A stretch of 37,630 bases of DNA from contig JAQUPS010000014.1 of NCBI GenBank assembly GCA_028716485.1, positions 1 to 37,630 of the forward strand, written 5' to 3'. The stretch's first letter is position 1, and every line of letters begins with the position of its first letter. The DNA comes from Patescibacteria group bacterium. Lineage in GTDB: Bacteria > Patescibacteriota > Patescibacteriia > Patescibacteriales > WJLG01. Below the pieces are notes generated by a model. That model was not told where the DNA came from, did not search any database, and saw only the letters and a list, made by a program, of their open reading frames with translations. Shown in pieces: positions 30,288-37,374 of the stretch. The position numbers were made by a program, and so were the translations under genes.

Positions 30288-31589
30288 CTAACTAATGCTA
30301 ACAAATTCCTTTCTAATCACTGCTTCAAATATCCTTATAAAGGACTTTATCGCGGAATCACCCGCAATATTTTTCGTTAATTCTTTGATAGTTAACGGTA
30401 GAGATTTTTCCATCCAGCATATGAAACGAAACATTTCTTCGTTGACAACCATTAAATTACCGCCTCCCCTTTTCGATGTAACGGAATAATACCCGTCGAA
30501 TTCATTGCGCCAGCGAAGTTTTCCTCTGAAATTCACGATGGAATTTTCGTTAAAAATAACATTTCTCCGCTTTTTTTCAAAAAAATTAACTGGGCCAATA
30601 GTTAATCGATCCGGTTCATCCAATCGTCCCGTAACCGCCATAGCGTTCGTGCGACAAGCGCCGCGACAAGATTCAACGGCCGCGCAACTCTTACAAATGC
30701 CGGGAACCGTACCATTGTTTCTGTAAACGGCCATCTTATCCCAAATCGACTCCATTGATTCTTTAAATAAGTTGCCGTAAACAATGGGATTGTGAGGACA
30801 AGGACGGACATCTCCAATATTGGAAATATTAACAGTCATTCGGCCAGCCTGACAAGTTCGGTACTTAAGCAAGGGACTACTCCTCTCCCACCACCAAACC
30901 GGAAAAAAACATTTAGGCAGCGCGACCAGAGTGTCAACTTCCAAACCAAGGACATCGGCGCACCAACGTAAATCTTCCAATAAAACAATAGTCTGTTTTT
31001 TACTGAGCAAACCATCTAAGTCAGGATGCTCAACATTCAAACAAGCCGGCGTAACAGAGAAACGTTTAACGCCCATTTTTTTCAAATCTCTCGCGGTACT
31101 TCTGATAAGCGGAAAATTTGTTTGCGTCACAACCATGTTAACGAGACATGAAAAATTGGCATCCAACAACATCCTTAACTTTTGGGTAAACTTGTCGTAA
31201 TCGCCAAGGCGCGTAATCTCTCTGTAAATATCCGGCTCGCTTGCCGGGCACGATACCAAAAAACTATCAATATCCGATTCTTTCAATGCCGAAATAATCT
31301 GAGGGGTAAGAAGTAATAGATTAGTATTGACTGATACATACATTCCGGCCGTTTTTGCCAACTCCGCCGCCCTGATTAAAGTTTTTGGACGCGCCAATGG
31401 CTCTCCGCCGGTGATAACAAGCGAGTAAATCCGGTTATCTATCATTTTCCGTATCACCTGAAGAACTGCGTCATCGCTCAAATCATTGGACGCCGGCATA
31501 TTGTCAGTGTCAAAATGGTAACAATGTTTGCAACGCAAATTGCACACATCGGTGATCTCAACCTGTGCCTGAAATGGCAGCCTTAACAT
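30288..31589 (-). CDS. radical SAM/SPASM peptide maturase 1 with RRE-like tail (433 aa)
   Basis: The radical SAM motif is CNLRCKHCY (C16, C20, C23), followed by GGEPL (61-65). The SPASM region begins at TCQAGRMTVNISNIGDVRPCPHNP and ends with CKSCAAVESCRGAC, enough Cys for two auxiliary clusters. After SPASM, about 80 residues (MVVNEEMFRFICWMEKSLPLTIKELTKNIAG) look like a small winged-helix domain of the PqqD/RRE type that binds leader peptides. AAAGGAG lies 6 nt before the ATG. It is the third gene of locus 1, behind the precursor and a peptidase. It probably installs thioether or C-C cross-links on the Cys-rich precursor. The RRE call is by pattern only. Confidence 0.92.
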   Translation of the reverse strand: MLRLPFQAQVEITDVCNLRCKHCYHFDTDNMPASNDLSDDAVLQVIRKMIDNRIYSLVITGGEPLARPKTLIRAAELAKTAGMYVSVNTNLLLLTPQIISALKESDIDSFLVSCPASEPDIYREITRLGDYDKFTQKLRMLLDANFSCLVNMVVTQTNFPLIRSTARDLKKMGVKRFSVTPACLNVEHPDLDGLLSKKQTIVLLEDLRWCADVLGLEVDTLVALPKCFFPVWWWERSSPLLKYRTCQAGRMTVNISNIGDVRPCPHNPIVYGNLFKESMESIWDKMAVYRNNGTVPGICKSCAAVESCRGACRTNAMAVTGRLDEPDRLTIGPVNFFEKKRRNVIFNENSIVNFRGKLRWRNEFDGYYSVTSKRGGGNLMVVNEEMFRFICWMEKSLPLTIKELTKNIAGDSAIKSFIRIFEAVIRKEFVSIS

Positions 31590-31651
31590 AAAATTCTCCT
31601 TTTTTTGGTATGAATATTATTTTTTAAAGTGCGGGAAATATTTATAAATCC

Positions 31652-32269
31652 TTATTCTATGAATTTAGAAAAATAATCCTTGCTAAACTTAAAACCGTAT
31701 ATTTTGTAAAATTTAGCGGCAAATTGATGTTTGTTGGAAATACACTCCATGCTGTTTATTAATTCTGTAAATTTTTTCTTACCGAATTTTTTCAATAAAA
31801 ATTCAACCCAATATTGGCCAACCATGTATATATCGGAATTTGTCTTCTCAAAATAAGAAAAAACATCTAAAAGTTTGTCTTTATACCCCCTCGACAATAC
31901 TAATTTTTTACCCGAGATATAACAAGCCAGCCCTTCATTTAACCATGAAGGATAATGGCTCTTGGTTATTCGGGTATAAAACGCATGACAGTATTCATGT
32001 TTTAAGATGCGCCGGAACTCATCTTCTTTATGGCTGGATTCTTTTTCGAAAACCATAGGATTTAAAAGATAAATATTGCCATGTTTAAAAGCTCCGACAA
32101 ACCAATTTTCTGTTTTTTTATCAAAAATAAAATCCAAATCCTTTCGGTGGTCAACTAAAAATAACAATGGCTCATCGGCCTTAAGATTAAAAAAGACGCT
32201 CAATTCTTTGTTGATTATTTTGAGAAATTTTTCCAGCCCCTTGTTAAAATTGGCCGATTTTACTTTCAA
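31652..32269 (-). CDS. HExxH metallopeptidase, MA-clan type (205 aa)
   Basis: LKHEYCHAFYTRI gives the zinc motif HExxH and WLNEGLACYISG, about 20 residues on, the third zinc ligand Glu. Together they mark a gluzincin of the peptidase MA-like type. There is no signal peptide, so it probably acts in the cytoplasm. The start is a TTG with no clear ribosome site; an in-frame stop lies upstream and the next ATG is too late. It sits between the precursor (with a strong hairpin in the 90-nt gap) and the radical SAM enzyme. Removing the leader from the modified precursor is the obvious role, which is inference from context. Confidence 0.88.
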   Translation of the reverse strand: MKVKSANFNKGLEKFLKIINKELSVFFNLKADEPLLFLVDHRKDLDFIFDKKTENWFVGAFKHGNIYLLNPMVFEKESSHKEDEFRRILKHEYCHAFYTRITKSHYPSWLNEGLACYISGKKLVLSRGYKDKLLDVFSYFEKTNSDIYMVGQYWVEFLLKKFGKKKFTELINSMECISNKHQFAAKFYKIYGFKFSKDYFSKFIE

Positions 32270-32306
32270 ATACTTTTTTATATATTTATGAATTTAATTT
32301 TTAAAG

Positions 32307-32341
32307 AGGTCTTCATGAATTTGCAATTTCCATGAAGACCT
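32307..32341 (-). terminator. partial terminator / attenuator hairpin behind precursor 1
   Basis: AGGTCTTCATG pairs perfectly with CATGAAGACCT (11 bp). Only a weak A/T tail follows on the minus strand, so it may lower but not stop transcription into the peptidase and maturase, or protect the precursor mRNA 3' end. Confidence 0.65.
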
Positions 32342-32358
32342 GGCGCGATTAGCGCGCA

Positions 32359-32472
32359 TTAATCGTTGCTGCCGCTTTCACATTCACACCCAGAACCGCC
32401 ACTCCCGCTGGAATCGCAGTTGCACGCGGCCGAAAAAGTGGCGATTTCCATTTTGTCAAAATCGAACGGCAT
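32359..32472 (-). CDS. RiPP-like precursor peptide 1 (37 aa)
   Basis: It starts at the ATG at 32472, chosen because AAAGGAG sits 7 nt upstream; the track's 62-aa version begins at an unsupported TTG. The peptide has a short leader-like part (MPFDFDKMEIATFSAA) and a core with CNCDSSGSGGSGCECESG: four Cys as two CxC pairs around a Gly/Ser run, with acidic residues. It is followed by an HExxH peptidase and a radical SAM/SPASM enzyme and preceded by a TTGACA promoter. Cys in such cores are usual thioether donors for radical SAM maturases (sactipeptides, ranthipeptides). I know no family with this exact pattern. Confidence 0.82.
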   Translation of the reverse strand: MPFDFDKMEIATFSAACNCDSSGSGGSGCECESGSND

Positions 32473-32606
32473 AATATTACTCCTTTCTTCGCCCATTTCT
32501 TCAAAACAGATTCCTTTGTCGAGATTCTTATGAGCCTCGCTTAGCAAAATGACATGAAATCTGATTAATTATTATGGGGCTTTTATTGAAAAGGTCATGA
32601 GTAGAA

Positions 32607-32633
32607 ATTATCATATCGTCTAATTTCTGTCAA
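32607..32633 (-). promoter_or_regulatory. promoter of RiPP locus 1
   Basis: A perfect TTGACA (32633-32628) with GATAAT 15 bp downstream within TATGATAATTT, and a very A/T-rich stretch upstream. The transcript would have a leader of roughly 120 nt before the precursor. Confidence 0.65.
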
Positions 32634-32663
32634 ATTAAATTTTTCACATGACTAAAAATTTTC

Positions 32664-32702
32664 AAAAAGAAAAAGGCTTGCAACTGGAATGTTGCAAGCC
32701 TT
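32664..32702 (-). terminator. duplicated terminator behind the tail pseudogene
   Basis: AAGGCTTGCAAC / GTTGCAAGCCTT and TTTTTCTTTTTG on the minus strand; identical hairpin to 35810-35848. Confidence 0.85.
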
Positions 32703-32723
32703 AATAAATGAGCAAGCTGAAAT

Positions 32724-32873
32724 TTATCTGACGATAAATTTTTCAGCCTTAACGTTGCCGCTTACCGACCGGGACACCGTAAGGTAAGTTCCGGAAGGAA
32801 GGGAATGAGCGGAGAAGGAATTGGCGGCGATTTTCAGGCCGCGAAGGTCGAAAGCGCCGACGACTAAGGAGTT
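32724..32873 (-). pseudogene. duplicated C-terminal tail of the propeller protein
   Basis: On the minus strand this reads VVGAFDLRGLKIAANSFSAH...LPSGTYLTVSR...KAEKFIVR and then stop, almost the same as the end of the propeller protein at 35870. DNA identity continues through the terminator with only scattered changes and a 3-nt gap. The frame opens after a TAG at 32874 and has no start codon or ribosome site, so it is a remnant of a duplication and not a gene. Confidence 0.85.
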
Positions 32874-32928
32874 CTAATACCGGGAGTAAGGCAATTTTGG
32901 CGAACAGCGGTTGCGCTGTTGCCGAAAA

Positions 32929-33108
32929 TTATTTTGTGGCATTTTTTGTTACACCTGAATCAACCGATGAATTATTATCTCCGGCATGGGTCGATTTGTT
33001 AGTTACTGATTTTGATACTTCTAAATTAACAATAATGCCCAATACGCCAATTAACAAGGTTATCACAACAATGACCAGACCTTGCTTAACATCTTTTAAT
33101 GTAATCAT
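32929..33108 (-). CDS. possible small membrane protein (59 aa)
   Basis: This frame is below the track cutoff. It reads MITLKDVKQGLVIVVITLLI..., with one clear membrane helix at about residues 10-28, then a polar Ser/Thr/Asn-rich tail likely outside the cell. No strong ribosome site is present, which lowers confidence. The opposite-strand frame at 32897-33115 is its shadow. It lies between the tail pseudogene and the HELLH gene. Function is unknown. Confidence 0.5.
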   Translation of the reverse strand: MITLKDVKQGLVIVVITLLIGVLGIIVNLEVSKSVTNKSTHAGDNNSSVDSGVTKNATK

Positions 33109-33177
33109 CTTTTAAAGTGAATAGGGCGCCGCTGGATGCCTGCGCCCCCGACATTTTACATTGTTTAATTTAGGAAA

Positions 33178-33206
33178 TTGCTTTAGTGAAGAATAACTGC
33201 TAAAAT
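33178..33206 (+). promoter_or_regulatory. promoter of the HELLH gene
   Basis: TTGCTT and TAAAAT with a 17-bp spacer, ending about 18 nt before the ATG at 33225; the leader would be very short. Confidence 0.6.
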
Positions 33207-33224
33207 AGGAATATAAACAAGAAG

Positions 33225-33929
33225 ATGAAACGTCTAATATTCAAAAAATACGACACCGAGATAGATACCTCAAATATCAAAGAAAGGTTATTTGGGAAAG
33301 TTAATTTTGGTCAAAAAATTAACAATAACATATACCCTTTCACGTTGGATTTTATAAAAAAATTAAAACTTCAACCCCCAAAAAAACAGGACAAAATTAT
33401 CAGGAAATTTTTAGTTTCAAAACAATTACAAATAATCCTGGAGAACCAAAGGAAGCTGACTAACAAATTGTGGTCTCGAAAACTGGAATCTGAATATTTT
33501 AACTCGACTAAAAAATTTTTAAATATAACTCTTGACGAAAAAGACTGTTTTAAAGCTTATTTTACATACATACTGCTATGCGCCTATTATGTAGATAAAA
33601 AATATTTTTTTATTAGTGCTTGGAATAGTCCATTGTACCATATTAACATAATCGCTCATGAGCTATTGCATCTGCTTTTTATTAAGAATTATAAAAAGTA
33701 TTGCATCAATCAAGGACTGACTGAAAATCAATTTGAAAATTTAAAGGAAGCGTTGACTTTTATTTTAAATGAAAAGGAATATAAAAAGATTGTTATCGTC
33801 AGAGATAATGGTTATCCAGATCATAAAAAGTTTAGGCAATTTCTAAGCAAACAATGGAATAAAAAAAGAAATTTTTCGGAATTACTGGCTTACGGATGCG
33901 AATATTCAAAGAAACACTTCTCTAAATAA
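33225..33929 (+). CDS. HExxH metalloprotease-like protein (234 aa)
   Basis: INIIAHELLHLLF carries a zinc-type HExxH inside a hydrophobic helix; LKEALTFILN about 28 residues later may give the third ligand Glu. The rest is very Lys/Asn/Ile-rich and unlike any family I can name. There is no signal peptide. It has its own promoter and converges on the second radical SAM gene with a shared terminator. A role in leader removal for the neighbouring RiPP is plausible but unproven. Shares the motif with the locus 1 peptidase but no obvious overall similarity. Confidence 0.8.
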   Translation: MKRLIFKKYDTEIDTSNIKERLFGKVNFGQKINNNIYPFTLDFIKKLKLQPPKKQDKIIRKFLVSKQLQIILENQRKLTNKLWSRKLESEYFNSTKKFLNITLDEKDCFKAYFTYILLCAYYVDKKYFFISAWNSPLYHINIIAHELLHLLFIKNYKKYCINQGLTENQFENLKEALTFILNEKEYKKIVIVRDNGYPDHKKFRQFLSKQWNKKRNFSELLAYGCEYSKKHFSK

Positions 33930-33937
33930 TTGAATTT

Positions 33938-33968
33938 AAAAAAGGATGGATTTGGTCCATCCTTTTTA
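33938..33968. terminator. bidirectional terminator between HELLH gene and maturase 2
   Basis: GGATGGA / TCCATCC stem with A run before and T run after, between convergent stops. Confidence 0.88.
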
Positions 33969-33969
33969 T

Positions 33970-35295
33970 TTAAATCTGAGCAATTGCCTCCTCCAGTATT
34001 GCCCGAACCATTTTTCTGGCAAAAATGCAGAAGTGATGATCAGTTTTCCAGATTGTTCCGTATTTTATAAATGAGGTGTATGGACAACCGCCGCCGCATA
34101 ACCCCAGGGCCAGGCATCTTTCGCAAGCCTTTATTGTTAAAGGCGATCTTTTTTGCCACTCTTTAACTGTCGGACTTGCCCAGTAATCAAATTTTTGATC
34201 ATGAACATCCCCGAAGAAAAAATTGTTCATACCCGTGCCTTCGTGACAAAGACCTACTTTTCCCGAAGGCGAAACAACAATTTGTCTTCCAGGAGCGGCG
34301 CAATTATATGGCAGCATTCTCTGGCTTAGGAAAGTTTTGTATCTCTTGAGAAAAGTGTCATTTTGGATGCCGCAATCCTTAGTTAACCTAAAATGGCTGG
34401 CGATATTATTAGAATACCGTTTAACTAATGCAACATCCGACGTCATCGCGTCAGTATCAATTAGACTATTGAAGCCTATTGAATAGATGCCGAACTCATC
34501 GTTCAACCATTTAGAAAACTCGACCATGCTATCAACGTTATGCTCAAGGATGGTGCAGGATATCCCGACGTTTATTTGTGCTTGGCGCAAAGTCTTGATT
34601 GTTTTTAAAACTTTATCGAAAGTTCCTTTACCCCTCCTGTCTTTTCGATAAAGATCGTGTACGTCGCGCCTGCCATCAAGAGAAATCCCTACTTGAATAT
34701 TATGCTTCTTGATACTCTCGATGAGACTATCGTTCATAACAGATCCGTTGGTAATCAAGTTGAGCTGAATTTCCTTGGGAAAATTAGACTTTATTTTTTC
34801 AATATAGTCTAAACTTTCTTGGAACACAAGGTGATTAAGCAAGGGCTCTCCGCCAAAGAAGAAAATGGAATAAGGTTTTTTATCTAAAAACTTATCTCTG
34901 TCATTTCTTGATACGGTTTTTAGAAACAACTCGATTGACATCTTTATAGTTTCCAAATTCATTTCGCTAAATTTATAACTGCCTTTCATCGTATTTCTGA
35001 TAAAACAATAAGAGCAGTCAAAATTACAGCGATCAGTTAGTAGGAGAAATAAGGTGTTTACATATCTGACGTCTACGTACACCCTTCTTACGGAATTGAG
35101 AAATTCAGTATCCTCTCTGCTGGAATCAACGAGCATATTGAACTTTTTTAAGACTTTTATCTGTGCGCTACTAAGACTTAAAAAATCAAAATTACTGCCG
35201 GACTTTTTTAATTTGAAAATTTCAAAAGTCAAAGTATGGAACAAATAGCTCACATTCCTTATTTTCAACACTTTAACAAACCGTGAGAGACGCAT
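33970..35295 (-). CDS. radical SAM/SPASM peptide maturase 2 (441 aa)
   Basis: An N-terminal region of about 85 residues (FEIFKLKKSG...LSSAQIKVLKKFNMLV) has the helix-turn pattern of leader-binding domains that precede many radical SAM RiPP enzymes. The cluster motif is CNFDCSYCF (C90, C94, C97), then FFFGGEPLL, and the C-terminal SPASM reads CAAPGRQIVVSPSGKVGLC ... CERCLALGLCGGGCPY ... C. It resembles anSME-like peptide maturases. GGGAG lies 6 nt before the ATG. It follows precursor 2 by 74 nt with a strong hairpin between. It probably cross-links the Cys of precursor 2. It differs in domain order from maturase 1. Confidence 0.92.
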   Translation of the reverse strand: MRLSRFVKVLKIRNVSYLFHTLTFEIFKLKKSGSNFDFLSLSSAQIKVLKKFNMLVDSSREDTEFLNSVRRVYVDVRYVNTLFLLLTDRCNFDCSYCFIRNTMKGSYKFSEMNLETIKMSIELFLKTVSRNDRDKFLDKKPYSIFFFGGEPLLNHLVFQESLDYIEKIKSNFPKEIQLNLITNGSVMNDSLIESIKKHNIQVGISLDGRRDVHDLYRKDRRGKGTFDKVLKTIKTLRQAQINVGISCTILEHNVDSMVEFSKWLNDEFGIYSIGFNSLIDTDAMTSDVALVKRYSNNIASHFRLTKDCGIQNDTFLKRYKTFLSQRMLPYNCAAPGRQIVVSPSGKVGLCHEGTGMNNFFFGDVHDQKFDYWASPTVKEWQKRSPLTIKACERCLALGLCGGGCPYTSFIKYGTIWKTDHHFCIFARKMVRAILEEAIAQI

Positions 35296-35315
35296 TTTAT
35301 TCTCCCAAATGAAGC

Positions 35316-35341
35316 GGGGAAGGTCATTATTAACCTTCCCC
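35316..35341 (-). other. strong hairpin between precursor 2 and maturase 2
   Basis: GGGGAAGGT pairs with ACCTTCCCC across an AT loop. No T run follows on the minus strand, so it is not a plain terminator; it may stabilise the precursor mRNA or limit read-through translation. Confidence 0.65.
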
Positions 35342-35369
35342 TAAGTTGTTTTTTCCCGCATTTCCCGCA

Positions 35370-35477
35370 TTATTGCGGTCCGCAAGGAAAATTAACGCAG
35401 GCATCACATGAAAGCTGTTTTTTGCCGGTCAGCCGCTTTAAGAGCAGCTTCCGCTGTTTTTTACTCAGCGTTTTCAT
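35370..35477 (-). CDS. RiPP-like precursor peptide 2 (35 aa)
   Basis: This frame is too short for the ORF track. It reads MKTLSKKQRKLLLKRLTGKK followed by QLSCDACVNFPCGPQ: a basic, helical leader and a short C-terminal core with three Cys (C24, C27, C32). GGAGGGGGTGAG precedes the ATG and a TTGCAT-17-TATAGT promoter lies about 60 nt upstream, so expression is likely. The next gene is a radical SAM/SPASM enzyme. The leader/core split and the chemistry are inferred; the size, Cys placement and context are seen. Confidence 0.82.
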   Translation of the reverse strand: MKTLSKKQRKLLLKRLTGKKQLSCDACVNFPCGPQ

Positions 35478-35534
35478 TTTTCTCACCCCCTCCCTTTTGT
35501 TTAGATTAAAACGAACTATCCAATATTTATGCTT

Positions 35535-35563
35535 ACTATAGCAGATTTAGTGCTTTAATGCAA
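35535..35563 (-). promoter_or_regulatory. promoter of RiPP locus 2
   Basis: TTGCAT (35563-35558) and TATAGT (35540-35535) on the minus strand with a 17-bp spacer. Confidence 0.7.
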
Positions 35564-35630
35564 GGCTCACATAAAATTGTTCAAAATCATCTCGTATCTT
35601 TACCTCTTTGACTTAAACAAAAAACATAAC

Positions 35631-35699
35631 CTAATCATGTTCTTTGCCCTTGGCTAAATATAGCCAGCCACGGCAGTTTTTAAAAACGGCGAATTTCAC
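35631..35699 (-). CDS. possible 22-aa peptide
   Basis: A GTG start with AGAGGAGG only 5 nt upstream opens a frame reading MKFAVFKNCRGWLYLAKGKE and two more residues before TAG. The ribosome site is excellent but the promoter upstream is weak. It may be a real short peptide, a leader peptide for locus 2, or the decayed start of a lost gene. Confidence 0.4.
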   Translation of the reverse strand: MKFAVFKNCRGWLYLAKGKEHD

Positions 35700-35760
35700 G
35701 ATATCCTCCTCTTTGGTCTTCTCAAAGAAGAACTAGAATAATCTGCGATATGCATAGATT

Positions 35761-35795
35761 AAATCGGCAATATCATAATATTGCCGATTTTTATT
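35761..35795 (+). terminator. orphan terminator, plus-oriented
   Basis: AAATCGGCAATAT / ATATTGCCGATTT is a perfect 13-bp stem with a 4-nt loop, followed by T-rich sequence only on the plus strand. No plus-strand gene is visible upstream. Apart from the promoter and the 22-aa frame, I see nothing else in 35564-35760. Confidence 0.6.
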
Positions 35796-35809
35796 TCACC
35801 TAACTTATA

Positions 35810-35848
35810 AAAAAGAAAAAGGCTTGCAACTGGAATGTTGCAAGCCTT
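35810..35848 (-). terminator. terminator of the propeller gene
   Basis: AAGGCTTGCAAC / GTTGCAAGCCTT then TTTTTCTTTTTT on the minus strand, right after the stop of the gene at 35870. Confidence 0.9.
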
Positions 35849-35869
35849 AATAAATGAGCAAGCTGAAAT

Positions 35870-37054
35870 TTATCTGACGATAAATTTTTCAGCCTTAGTG
35901 CTGCCGCTTACCGACCGGGATACCGTAAGGTAAGTTCCGGAAGGAAGGGAATGAGCGGAGAAGGAATTGGCATTGGCGATTTTCCGGCCCTTGAGGTCGA
36001 AAATTCCGACAACTTTATAATCGCCGAGGGGAATGCTCTTGGCAATGAGCGGATTGCGGACGGCAGTGGGAGCGATATTTTCCACCCAGGCGTAATGGCC
36101 GGCGAAAATAACCTTGCCCTCATCGGTGATGGACAAAGCGGTCTGATCGCCCGGCGCCCAGGAATATGTTCCGGCAAGGACTCTGTCCTCGGTCATCGTG
36201 GACAAATCAACCTTGCCAAGTCCGCCTTGACTGGCCGAGAACCACAGGACATTATTTTTGTCTATCCTGATGTTCCCAAAAGCTCCGTCACCTGGCTGGC
36301 TCCTGGTAACAAGATGTTCTGTCCAGACCGTGCCGTCGAATTTAGCCAAACCATTATCATGTAAGTCTTTAAGGCCTATCAACATAGAATCTCCCACCAT
36401 TAATGTGTCAAAGACTTGCCGGCCAAAACTTAACCAAAAATTGCCGTCACGATCAACATCCCCGGAAACAGGGTTCCAAAACTGGGAATACTCAACCCAA
36501 TTTCCGGCGGTGAAACGATAAACTTTTTTGTTATTTATCGCCCAAATCTCGCCTTTCACCACCACTATCTGGTGGATGGTAACACTCAAAGCGTTTGTCC
36601 AGGTCGTGGGCTTGCCGTTGGCATCCAGCGCGGAAACGCCGACACCTTTGTCGGTGCCGACGATGATCCGGTTATTAACCGTGTCGGCATAGACAGTCTT
36701 AATGTAATTAGACGGCAGGCCGTCTTTTACAGAATAGACTGACGTGTCCAGCGAACCGAAACGGATAAGACCGCTATCAGTCGCCACCCAAATATCGCCA
36801 GCCTTACCAAAATCCAAATCGTAAGCGAAATAGTTCGCATAAGCACCCCGCAAAAGCGTAGACACAATAACAGTTTCATAAATAGTAACATCAATATCCC
36901 CAATATACACATTGCCATTGTGCTTCGCAACAAGAAACGGCCGATCCTCTGATACTTCCGTTTTCTTCCAAACTTTCGAGTCTGAAAAGTCCAGACCCGC
37001 CGACACGGTCGCGAACGCGACCAATGCTGCTAACATGGCTAAAACGAATTTCAT
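35870..37054 (-). CDS. secreted beta-propeller protein with sorting-like tail (394 aa)
   Basis: I start at 37054, where AAGGAGG lies 6 nt before the ATG; the track start is 19 codons too early. A signal peptide (MKFVLAMLAALVAFATVSAG) leads into propeller repeats of the two-component-regulator type: DIWVATDSGLIRFG, SVKDGLPSNYIKTVYAD, GTDKGVGVSA, and NVLWFSASQGGLGKVD. The last 50 residues (VVGIFDLKGRKI ... LPSGTYLTVSR ... KAEKFIVR) look like a type IX-type or FlgD-like C-terminal sorting tail. It is exported and probably cell-surface bound. The tail and terminator are duplicated at 32664-32873. A type IX system is not expected in a single-membrane Patescibacterium, so the tail may serve another anchoring route. 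Confidence 0.85.
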   Translation of the reverse strand: MKFVLAMLAALVAFATVSAGLDFSDSKVWKKTEVSEDRPFLVAKHNGNVYIGDIDVTIYETVIVSTLLRGAYANYFAYDLDFGKAGDIWVATDSGLIRFGSLDTSVYSVKDGLPSNYIKTVYADTVNNRIIVGTDKGVGVSALDANGKPTTWTNALSVTIHQIVVVKGEIWAINNKKVYRFTAGNWVEYSQFWNPVSGDVDRDGNFWLSFGRQVFDTLMVGDSMLIGLKDLHDNGLAKFDGTVWTEHLVTRSQPGDGAFGNIRIDKNNVLWFSASQGGLGKVDLSTMTEDRVLAGTYSWAPGDQTALSITDEGKVIFAGHYAWVENIAPTAVRNPLIAKSIPLGDYKVVGIFDLKGRKIANANSFSAHSLPSGTYLTVSRSVSGSTKAEKFIVR

Positions 37055-37135
37055 CAGAAACCTCCTTGGTTGTTGTTTTATTCCTTCTCTTTTGTTGTAA
37101 AGAACCCTCAATAAAGGGTAATTAATCTTATTGTA

Positions 37136-37183
37136 ATGATACCATATTTTCGTAAAATGGTCAACGAAAAGACGAAAATATGG
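37136..37183 (-). promoter_or_regulatory. propeller gene promoter with 12-bp inverted repeat
   Basis: TTGACC (37164-37159) and TATCAT (37141-37136) on the minus strand with a 17-bp spacer. CCATATTTTCGT (37142-37153) and ACGAAAATATGG (37172-37183) are perfect inverted repeats flanking the -35 box, an arrangement that could bind a dimeric regulator. Confidence 0.65.
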
Positions 37184-37301
37184 CTAAAAATAAATAAAAA
37201 TCAATCGGGCTGGATTGCTCTCAAACAGAAAGGCTTTACTAAGAAAGGCCGGATAGCTTTGTTTCCGAAACACACCCGTCAGGCCGCGGCAGTGACTATA
37301 G

Positions 37302-37349
37302 ATACCCACCCCGCCTCGCCGAGCTCGGCACCCCTCCCGCGGAGGGGAA
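37302..37349 (+). repeat. dispersed GC-rich palindromic repeat, best copy
   Basis: It matches the recG copy (14548-14594) with three mismatches and ends in CCCCTCCCGCGGAGGGG. A second hairpin CCCCTCTCAAGAGGGG follows at 37357. The plus-strand frame through it reads THPASPSSAPLPRRG, the same phase as in RecG. Otherwise 37184-37374 holds no gene that I can support. Confidence 0.85.
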
Positions 37350-37374
37350 TATTCACCCCTCTCAAGAGGGGATT

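Noticed and set aside
32897-33115. 72-aa ORF on the plus strand
   Set aside because: It is the shadow of the 59-aa minus-strand frame, which has the better membrane-helix pattern.
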